A DNA stretch of 64,000 nt, taken from NCBI GenBank assembly GCA_038225475.1, contig JBBRRA010000001.1:124001-188000 (forward strand). Reading direction: 5' to 3'. The first letter of the stretch is position 1; each line of letters opens with the position of its first letter. Under the pieces are notes generated by a model. That model made no database searches and was not told where the DNA came from. It saw only the letters and a list, made by a program, of their open reading frames with translations. The position numbers and the translations under genes are program-made. Shown here in pieces: positions 57,874 to 64,000 of the stretch. The DNA comes from Polymorphobacter_B sp038225475 (lineage in GTDB: Bacteria; Pseudomonadota; Alphaproteobacteria; Sphingomonadales; Sphingomonadaceae).

Positions 57874-59645
57874 CAATCGACCCCGTGCATCCAACGCTTG
57901 AGAAGTGGCGAAATCGCCAGCAGTATCAATCCGATCGCCGCCGAAATCACGCCGATGGTCTGAAACACCCCGGCATAGGTTTCAAGACTGACCTTGAGGT
58001 TGGTGACCTGCCCGCCGACGGTTTCTACGCTGGCAACCTGTGCGACGACGCCCGCAACATATTGCGCGCAGCTGATCGATAGGAACCAGACGCCCATCAT
58101 CATGCCGACGATCCGTGCGATCGACAGCTTGGTGATCATGCTGAGGCCGACCGGCGAGATACAGAGCTCGGCCGCCGAGTGGATGAAGTAGAGCCCAGCC
58201 AGCCACCATAGGCCGACCTTGAAGTCGGGCCCGGCGAACTTCGTCCCCCACACCAGAAACAGGAACCCCGCGCCAACGCCGATCAGCGCCAGACCGAACT
58301 TGACCGGGATTCCGGGCTCGATGCCGCGCCGCCCGAGCGTGCGCCAGAGGATGCTGAACAGCGGGGCCAGCATGACGATGAACGCGGCGTTGAAGAATTG
58401 GGTCTGCCCGGCCGAAATATCGAACAGCCCGAACACGCTCAAATTGGTATTACGATCGGCAAACAGCGTCAGCGACGAACCGGCCTGCTCGAACAAGGTC
58501 CAGAAAACGACGTTGAAGATAATCAGCACCATCGCTGCCATCATCATCTGGAATTCGACGCGGCTGCCGACGCGGTACGCCCAGATCGGAATGCCGATCA
58601 CCGACAGCAGAAAAGTGAAGAACAGCACTTTTCCGAGAATGGGCAGCCCGAGCAGATAGCCGCCGATGCCCTCGCCGGCGACCGGCGGCGGCGCATTCAT
58701 CAGATTGGTGAACAGAAACCAGATGACCGGGATGGCCAGCAACGCGCCGGCATAGATCAGCAGCGAGCGGTCGCCACCGGCCTGCTCCGGCGGCTCGCCG
58801 ATGCCGGCAAGCTTCGGCCCGGCGAACTGGATGAGGCACCACGAAACCGCCATGCCGATCGCCGCGAGGCCGAAGCCCGCCCACCAGCCGAGCCCGCCCC
58901 ATGACCCCATGCCGACGGCGAGCAGCGGGCACAATATCTGCGAAAACAGCGAGCCGAGATTGATGCCCATGTAGAAAATCGTGAAGCCTGCATCGCGCCG
59001 CCGATCGCCGGTGGCATACAGCGAACCGACCATCGTCGAGATATTGGGCTTGAAGAAACCGTTGCCGACGGTCACCGCCGACAGCCCGATCAGCATCAGC
59101 ATGGTGAACAGCGGGCTGCGGTCGGCCCCGGCGACCAGCGCACCCTTGGGCAGCGCCTGCGCGGTGCTGCCGTCGGCGGCGATCAGTTTAATGCTGCCGT
59201 CGTCCTGACCCTTGATGGCGAGGCGTCGATCGCCCTCGATGACATATTGCTGCTTGCTGTGGTCGGGCAGCTTTTCGACTTGCACGGCGTAGCGCTGACC
59301 ATTGATTGTCGCAAACGGCGTCGCCGCGTCGCCGCCGAAACACAGGATGAGATAGCCCATCGACATCACGATCGCGCCGAACTTCACCGAGCGCTTCGAG
59401 CCAAGATAGCGATCTGCAAGCAGCCCGCCGATCAGCGGCGTCAGATAGACCAGTGCGGTGAAACCACCATACAGGCTGGTCTTGGTGCTGTCGTTGAACA
59501 GGAAATGGTCGCCGAGATAAAGCACGAGCAGCGCCCGCATGCCGTAATACCCAAAGCGCTCCATTGCTTCGGTCGTGAACAGCCGCGCCAGTTGGCGCGG
59601 GTGGCCGAACCACTGGGCTTGGTCGGTCGTGGGTGAAGTGGCCAT
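57873..59645 (-). CDS. POT-family proton-dependent oligopeptide transporter
   Basis: This 590-residue MFS transporter takes up di- and tripeptides with H+. The proton-coupling motif ExxERF appears as EAMERFGYYGM near residue 27. About 12-14 hydrophobic helices follow, with the POT signature FKPNISTMVGSLY near residue 200. A soluble insertion (about residues 110-170, AINGQRYAVQVEKL region) sits between helices. GGGAG lies before the ATG. It heads the operon of two amidohydrolases, NnrU and SDR. The substrate class is from the family. Confidence 0.92.
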   Translation of the reverse strand: MATSPTTDQAQWFGHPRQLARLFTTEAMERFGYYGMRALLVLYLGDHFLFNDSTKTSLYGGFTALVYLTPLIGGLLADRYLGSKRSVKFGAIVMSMGYLILCFGGDAATPFATINGQRYAVQVEKLPDHSKQQYVIEGDRRLAIKGQDDGSIKLIAADGSTAQALPKGALVAGADRSPLFTMLMLIGLSAVTVGNGFFKPNISTMVGSLYATGDRRRDAGFTIFYMGINLGSLFSQILCPLLAVGMGSWGGLGWWAGFGLAAIGMAVSWCLIQFAGPKLAGIGEPPEQAGGDRSLLIYAGALLAIPVIWFLFTNLMNAPPPVAGEGIGGYLLGLPILGKVLFFTFLLSVIGIPIWAYRVGSRVEFQMMMAAMVLIIFNVVFWTLFEQAGSSLTLFADRNTNLSVFGLFDISAGQTQFFNAAFIVMLAPLFSILWRTLGRRGIEPGIPVKFGLALIGVGAGFLFLVWGTKFAGPDFKVGLWWLAGLYFIHSAAELCISPVGLSMITKLSIARIVGMMMGVWFLSISCAQYVAGVVAQVASVETVGGQVTNLKVSLETYAGVFQTIGVISAAIGLILLAISPLLKRWMHGVD

Positions 59646-59767
59646 GCTGCTCCCTGCCGGCGGCTCGTGGCGGCTGCCGTTGGGGCGTCACAGTAACGCG
59701 GCGCGCGGCGAAGGGAAGGCCTTTGCGCCCTCTCGCCTTTTCATCCGATGCCGCTAGAACACCAGCG

Positions 59768-60343
59768 ATGCAGTTCAACGATCGCAGCACGCCCGCAACG
59801 CTTCTTGCGACCCGCCGGTCGGGCAAGGCGCGCGACATGGTGGCACCCGGGCCCGACGCGGCGCAGTTGGCCGCGATCCTCGGCATCGCGGCGCGCGTGC
59901 CCGATCATGGCAAGCTCAATCCGTGGCGCTTCGTCACGATTGCGCCCGAGCGCCGTGCGGCGTTCGCCGACCTGCTCGAAAGCGCCTATCGCGCCGCCAA
60001 GCCCGACCCCGGCCGCGTCGAGCTCGACGCGGTCCGCGGTTTCGCGTTCGAGGCACCGGCGCTCGTGGTGGTGTTCAGCGTGCCCGCCCCGCTCAGTCAT
60101 ATCCCGTTGTGGGAACAGGAACTTTCGGCGGGCGCGGCGTGCGCAATGCTGTGCGCGGCGGCATCAGCGCACGGCTTTGTCGCAAACTGGCTAACCGGCT
60201 GGGCGGGCTACGCGCCGTTGGTTGCCGACGGGCTTGGCCTGCCCGGCGCGAAGATTGCGGGCTTCATCTTCATCGGTACGCCGTCGCGCGCACTCGACGA
60301 ACGGCCGCGCCCGGCGCTTGCCGACGTCGTCCGCGTATGGTGA
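59768..60343 (+). CDS. Nitroreductase-family protein (YdjA-like)
   Basis: This 191-residue flavoprotein starts MQFNDRSTPATLLATRRSG and has the FMN-binding RRS and later GIAARVPDHGKLNPWRF near residue 50, a short YdjA/TdsD-like form. It would reduce a nitro or quinone compound with NAD(P)H. No clear ribosome-binding site precedes the ATG. It lies 40 nt before the GntR gene but on a separate promoter. Confidence 0.9.
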   Translation: MQFNDRSTPATLLATRRSGKARDMVAPGPDAAQLAAILGIAARVPDHGKLNPWRFVTIAPERRAAFADLLESAYRAAKPDPGRVELDAVRGFAFEAPALVVVFSVPAPLSHIPLWEQELSAGAACAMLCAAASAHGFVANWLTGWAGYAPLVADGLGLPGAKIAGFIFIGTPSRALDERPRPALADVVRVW

Positions 60344-60347
60344 AAGG

Positions 60348-60377
60348 TTGACACCCCGGCTGTTCTAGCGCGATACC
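60348..60377 (+). promoter_or_regulatory. Promoter of the leaderless GntR gene
   Basis: A perfect -35 TTGACA (60348-60353) and -10-like GATACC (60372-60377) are separated by 18 nt. Transcription should begin within 1-2 nt of the ATG at 60384, so the message appears leaderless. Confidence 0.55.
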
Positions 60378-60383
60378 ACAGTC

Positions 60384-60734
60384 ATGTGGCAAGGTGATCG
60401 TCCGATCTATCTTCAGATCCGCGACCTGATCGTCGCGCGCATCCTCGACCGTGCCACGAGTGACGCGGCCGAGCCGTTGTCGTCGGTACGCGCGCTGGCG
60501 ACCGAACTCGACGTCAACCCGCTGACGGTCGCCAAGGCGTATCAGGAACTACAGGCCGCCGGGTTGATCGTGGCGCGCAAAGGTGTCGGACTATATGTCG
60601 AGCCCGGTGCCGCAAAGGCGCTGCGCGCGTCCGAGCGCGCCGCGTTCCTCAAGTCCGAATGGCCGCGCCTGCGCCGCCGCATCGGTCGACTGGGGCTGAC
60701 CGCCGAAGACTTGTTCGCGCCCGAGGAGGCGTAG
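60384..60734 (+). CDS. GntR-family (YtrA-type) transcriptional regulator
   Basis: This 116-residue protein has the GntR winged helix (RPIYLQIRDLIVARIL near residue 6, then PLSSVRALATELDVNPLTVAKAYQELQAAGLI) and a very short C-terminal part, as in the YtrA subfamily. Such regulators usually control membrane or stress genes in the same operon. No ribosome-binding site precedes the ATG; the promoter position implies a leaderless message. Its stop overlaps the cysQ GTG by 1 nt (TAGTG). Confidence 0.9.
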   Translation: MWQGDRPIYLQIRDLIVARILDRATSDAAEPLSSVRALATELDVNPLTVAKAYQELQAAGLIVARKGVGLYVEPGAAKALRASERAAFLKSEWPRLRRRIGRLGLTAEDLFAPEEA

Positions 60735-61552
60735 TGACGCTCAACCACGGTGCGCTGCTCGAGGCGCTGGCCCCGGCGGTGCGCGCGGCAGGGGCCCTGA
60801 TCGAAACGATCCGCGAAGCCGGGCATGTCACCCGCCAAAAGGCCGATGCGTCGCCGGTAACCGAAGCCGACGAGGCGGCCGAACTGCTGTTGACCGCTGC
60901 CATCGGCGCGCTCGACGCGGCACCGATTATCGGCGAGGAGGCGCATGCCGGCGGCTACCGCCCCGATGCCTGCGCGCGGTTCTGGCTGATCGACCCGCTC
61001 GACGGGACCAAGGACTTTATCGCCGGGCGCGCCGCCTATTCGGTCAACGTCGCCTTGATCGAAGCCGGTCGCCCGGTGCTCGGGCTGGTGCTGAGCCCGC
61101 GCGATGGCACGCTGTGGGCAGGTGCGCAGGGGCACGGCGCCTACCGCGAGGCAGCCGGCGCGGCGCGGGCGCAGATTTTCACCCGGCTGCGCGCCACGCC
61201 ACCGACCGTGGTCGTCAGCCACAGCCATCTCGACGAGGCGACCAAGGCGTATTTGAACGCGCTTGGGCTGGTGACGCTCGAACCTGCCGGGTCGAGCCTG
61301 AAATTCTGCCGGATCGCCGAGGGCAGCGCCGATCTATACCCGCGCTACGGGACAACCTGCGAATGGGACACCGCCGCCGGGCATGCCGTGCTGCTTGCGG
61401 CGGGCGGTGCGATGGCCGGGCTCGACGGGCAGCCGTTCGGTTACGGCAAGCCCGGCTATATCAATGGCGCGTTCCTTGCCGTCGGCGATGCAGCGAGCTT
61501 CGACGTGTTCCCTCCGCTTCAGGCAGCCAGCCCATCGTCCGGGATTGCATAG
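60734..61552 (+). CDS. cysQ: 3'(2'),5'-bisphosphate nucleotidase CysQ
   Basis: This 272-residue inositol-monophosphatase-fold enzyme hydrolyses PAP to AMP, relieving inhibition in sulfate assimilation. The metal motif LIDPLDGTKDFIAGR is near residue 95, with EEAH before it and the second motif CEWDTAAGHAVLLAAGG near residue 208. I chose the GTG at 60734 because GGAGG (60725-60729) lies 4 nt upstream and it couples to the GntR stop. Its 3' end overlaps the convergent acyl-CoA dehydrogenase gene by 34 nt. Confidence 0.92.
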   Translation: MTLNHGALLEALAPAVRAAGALIETIREAGHVTRQKADASPVTEADEAAELLLTAAIGALDAAPIIGEEAHAGGYRPDACARFWLIDPLDGTKDFIAGRAAYSVNVALIEAGRPVLGLVLSPRDGTLWAGAQGHGAYREAAGAARAQIFTRLRATPPTVVVSHSHLDEATKAYLNALGLVTLEPAGSSLKFCRIAEGSADLYPRYGTTCEWDTAAGHAVLLAAGGAMAGLDGQPFGYGKPGYINGAFLAVGDAASFDVFPPLQAASPSSGIA

Positions 61553-63282
61553 AATAGCTCGGCGCCGCGCGTCACCGGCCCCAGCAGCGCGGTTGCCTGC
61601 GGCAGGACCTGCTCGGCGAAGAAGCGCGCGGTGACGATCTTGGCGCGCAGGAACGCCGCGTCGCCGGTGCCCGCCGCAAGCTGTTCGGTCGCCGCGACCG
61701 CCTGGCGCACCAGCAGCCAGCCGCCGACGGTGATGCCGAACATGCGCAGATACGGTGTCGCGCCCGCCGCGGTATCGGGCAGCTTGTCGCCGCTATTGCC
61801 CGTCATCCACACCGTCGCATTTTCGAGCGCCGCGAGCGCGTCGTCGAGATACGGCGCAAGCTGCCCCAGATCGCCCTTCGGCGGCAGGTCGCGAATGTCC
61901 TGGCGGATGTCGGCGAACAACGCCCGCCAGTGCGCGCCACCGTCCTGGCCAAGTTTGCGACCGACCAGATCGAGCGCCTGGATGCCGTTCGTTCCCTCGT
62001 AGATCGGCGCGATGCGCGCGTCGCGCAGGTGCTGCGCCGCGCCGGTTTCCTCGACATAGCCCATGCCGCCGAACACCTGCACCGCAAGGCTCGACAGCTC
62101 GACGCCCATGTCGGTCGCATATGCCTTGGTCACCGGCGTCAGCAGGTCGGCGAGGCCGGCCGCTGCCGCATCATGTCCGGCATGCGCTCGGTCGACCGCC
62201 GCAGCGTTCAGATATGCCAGCGCGCGGATGGCCTCGGTGGTCGCCTTCATCGTCATCAGCATGCGGCGCACATCGGCATGCTCGATGATCCGCACCGCCT
62301 CGCGCCCGCCGCCGAAACGCGCCGACTGGACCCGGTCGCGGGCATAGGCGAGCGCCCCCTGATAGGCGCGCTCGGCGATCGCGACACCCTGCAGCCCGAC
62401 ATTGATCCGCGCATGGTTCATCATCGTGAACATCGCCCGCATGCCGGCGCCCTCGTCGCCGACGAGATAACCGACACAGTCGCCATGTTCGCCGAAGCGC
62501 ATGGTGCAGGTCGGCGACGCATGGATGCCGAGCTTGTGCTCGACGCCGATGCACTTGACGTCGTTGCGGCGGCCGTCGGGCAGCACCTTGGGGCACAGGA
62601 ATAACGAGATGCCCTTCGTCCCCGGCGGCGCATCGGGCAACCGTGCGAGCACGAGGTGAACGATGTTGTCGGCGACGTCATGTTCGCCCCAGGTGATATA
62701 GATTTTGGTGCCGTCGACCCGGTAGCTGCCGTCGGCATGCGGCTCGGCCCGGGTGCGGAGCGCGCCGACGTCGCTGCCGGCTTGCGGCTCCGTCAGGTTC
62801 ATCGTGCCGGTCCATTCACCGCTGACCAGCTTGGTCAGATAGGTCGCCTGCAGTTCGGGCGAGGCGTGCGCCTGCAACGCCTCGATCGCGCCCTGGCTCA
62901 GCATCATGCACAGGCTGAACGCCATGTTGGCGCTGGTCAGCTGCTCCTGCACCGCACTTGCCAGCACGAACGGCAGCCCCTGCCCGCCGTGCGCCGGATG
63001 GCTGCCGAGCGAAGCCCATCCGCCGTCGATGTACAGCCGATAGGCGTCGGCAAAACCGGCGGGCAGCGTGACGACGCCGTCGGCCAGTACCGCGCCCGCC
63101 TGATCGCCGGACCAGTTCAGCGGCGCGAACACCCCCGATGCCAGCTTCCCGGCTTCGTTCAGGATTGCGTCGACCATATCGGGCGTCGCCGCCTCGAACC
63201 CTGGCAGACGTGCCAGCGCGGGCAGGTCGGCGATGGTGTCGAGCACGAAGCGCTGTTCGGCGATGGGCGGTGCATAGGTCAT
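61519..63282 (-). CDS. Acyl-CoA dehydrogenase
   Basis: This 587-residue flavoprotein catalyses the first step of beta-oxidation. The FAD/substrate region MNLTEPQAGSDVGALRTRA is near residue 155, and the catalytic glutamate is in PIYEGTNGIQALDLVGRKL near residue 440. The C-terminal about 130 residues are the extra acyl-CoA-dehydrogenase domain of the longer (FadE/AcdA-like) group. I chose the ATG at 63282 (MTYAPPIAEQRF). It is divergent from the threonylcarbamoyl-AMP synthase gene. Confidence 0.93.
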   Translation of the reverse strand: MTYAPPIAEQRFVLDTIADLPALARLPGFEAATPDMVDAILNEAGKLASGVFAPLNWSGDQAGAVLADGVVTLPAGFADAYRLYIDGGWASLGSHPAHGGQGLPFVLASAVQEQLTSANMAFSLCMMLSQGAIEALQAHASPELQATYLTKLVSGEWTGTMNLTEPQAGSDVGALRTRAEPHADGSYRVDGTKIYITWGEHDVADNIVHLVLARLPDAPPGTKGISLFLCPKVLPDGRRNDVKCIGVEHKLGIHASPTCTMRFGEHGDCVGYLVGDEGAGMRAMFTMMNHARINVGLQGVAIAERAYQGALAYARDRVQSARFGGGREAVRIIEHADVRRMLMTMKATTEAIRALAYLNAAAVDRAHAGHDAAAAGLADLLTPVTKAYATDMGVELSSLAVQVFGGMGYVEETGAAQHLRDARIAPIYEGTNGIQALDLVGRKLGQDGGAHWRALFADIRQDIRDLPPKGDLGQLAPYLDDALAALENATVWMTGNSGDKLPDTAAGATPYLRMFGITVGGWLLVRQAVAATEQLAAGTGDAAFLRAKIVTARFFAEQVLPQATALLGPVTRGAELFYAIPDDGLAA

Positions 63283-63295
63283 TGGCGGCGGCCTT

Positions 63296-63324
63296 TTGGC
63301 GAAGCGGGTCGCACGCGGTATAGC
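63296..63324 (+). promoter_or_regulatory. Putative promoter of the leaderless tsaC/sua5 gene
   Basis: A -35 TTGGCG (63296-63301) and a -10 TATAGC (63319-63324) are 17 nt apart. The transcription start should fall within about 2 nt of the ATG at 63333, so the message may be leaderless. Confidence 0.5.
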
Positions 63325-63332
63325 GTCCGCCG

Positions 63333-64000
63333 ATGACCGGGCAAACCACCCAAACCGTCGCTGCCGACGCCGCCGGAATCGCACTGGCGGTGGCGGCACT
63401 CCGCAACGGCGACCCCGTCGCGCTGCCGACCGAGACCGTTTATGGCCTTGCAGCTGTTGCCGACGACGGCGGGGCGGTGGCGCGGGTCTATGCTGCAAAG
63501 GGCCGCCCGGCGTTCAATCCGCTGATCGTCCATGTCGCCGATGCCGCGATGGCGGCGACGCTGGTGGAGATTTCGCCCGTCGCCGCCGCGCTGATGGCGC
63601 GGTTCTGGCCGGGGCCGCTGACGCTGGTACTGCCGCTGCGAGGTGGCGCGCGCGTGGCCGGGATCGTTACGGCAGGATTGCCGACGCTTGCGGTACGCTG
63701 TCCGGCGCACGCCGTGATGCAGGCCGTGATCGCTGCGGTCGGGCCGCTCGCCGCGCCGTCGGCCAATGCGTCGGGGCGGATCAGTGCGACACGCGCCGAC
63801 CATGTCGTTGCCTCGCTCGGCGGGCGCATCGGGTTGGTGCTCGACGGCGGGCCGTGCGCAGCTGGCATCGAAAGCACGATCGTCGCGCTCGACGGTGCAT
63901 CGGTGGCGCTGCTGCGTCTGGGCGCAATCCCCGCCGAACTGCTCGGCATCACCGCGGCCGCACCCGCCGGGATCAACGCGCCAGGGCAGCTCGCCAGCCA
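63333..64000 (+). CDS. L-threonylcarbamoyladenylate synthase (Sua5/YrdC), 3' end cut by the window
   Basis: This open frame runs off the window end after 222 codons. It begins MTGQTTQTVAADAAGIALAVAALRNG and shows the Sua5/YrdC patterns PTETVYGLAA (near residue 35), KGRPAFNPLIVHV (near residue 57), PSANASGRIS near residue 145 and AGIESTIVAL near residue 180. It makes threonylcarbamoyl-AMP for the t6A modification of tRNA. The longer Sua5 form has a C-terminal domain that would lie beyond 64000. It lacks a ribosome-binding site before the ATG. Confidence 0.92.
   Translation, partial: MTGQTTQTVAADAAGIALAVAALRNGDPVALPTETVYGLAAVADDGGAVARVYAAKGRPAFNPLIVHVADAAMAATLVEISPVAAALMARFWPGPLTLVLPLRGGARVAGIVTAGLPTLAVRCPAHAVMQAVIAAVGPLAAPSANASGRISATRADHVVASLGGRIGLVLDGGPCAAGIESTIVALDGASVALLRLGAIPAELLGITAAAPAGINAPGQLAS

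Overview
The window is GC-rich chromosomal DNA from an alphaproteobacterium, most likely a member of the Sphingomonadales. The call rests on the CcrM-type GANTC methyltransferase, the split pntA1/pntA2/pntB transhydrogenase, the separate b and b' ATP synthase stators, the alphaproteobacterial serC-serA pair, hisZ, and three proteins with the PEPxxWA-CTERM sorting tail common in sphingomonads. Genes are dense, often with 1-4 nt stop/start overlaps. No stretch over 300 bases lacks a gene, and I see no rRNA, CRISPR array or intact insertion sequence.

Layout. 0.1-3.8 kb: Baeyer-Villiger-type monooxygenase, family III CoA-transferase and a convergent Leu/Glu/Phe/Val dehydrogenase. 3.9 kb: tRNA-His. 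4-8.5 kb: sodC-cupin-VOC operon, proton-translocating transhydrogenase and a 46-residue aa3 oxidase subunit. 8.7-15 kb: ABC1 kinase, then the tightly packed glmM-thiD-rnhB and ccrM-folP genes. 15-18.5 kb: aldo/keto reductase and the ATP synthase F0 operon (atpI-B-E-F'-F). 18.5-27 kb: MarR regulator, first PEP-CTERM gene, smc, two DsbA-like genes, a DUF721 gene, mutY and nudC. 27-38 kb: GGDEF/EAL protein, pheA, membrane cytochrome c, LOG protein, serC-serA-hisZ-purA, a 34-bp inverted repeat, GIY-YIG and TM2 genes. 38-45 kb: two tandem PEP-CTERM paralogues, aroC, YihY-fabI, DnaJ-like and Hsp20. 45-50.4 kb: S1/P1 nuclease, fatty-acid hydroxylase, DUF2141, TPP riboswitch-thiC, and a Fic/antitoxin pair of lower GC content. 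50.6-53.6 kb: HTH/Ala-rich protein, clpX and clpP. 53.7-59.6 kb: operon of POT transporter, two amidohydrolases, NnrU and SDR. 59.7-64 kb: nitroreductase, GntR-cysQ, acyl-CoA dehydrogenase and a threonylcarbamoyl-AMP synthase gene cut by the window end.

Main findings. All three PEPxxWA-CTERM genes have a sigma-54-type -24/-12 element ending 43-44 bp before the start codon, and the two paralogues share a further upstream block. This looks like a small RpoN-controlled surface-protein regulon. The hsp20 gene has a sigma-32 promoter and a 5' UTR hairpin with the bulged-G, Shine-Dalgarno-pairing design of ROSE RNA thermometers. Three GANTC sites sit within 43 bp upstream of the ccrM methylase that would modify them. 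A GntR regulator and the threonylcarbamoyl-AMP synthase gene look leaderless. One of two adjacent secreted amidohydrolases has lost the N-terminal metal-binding HxH.
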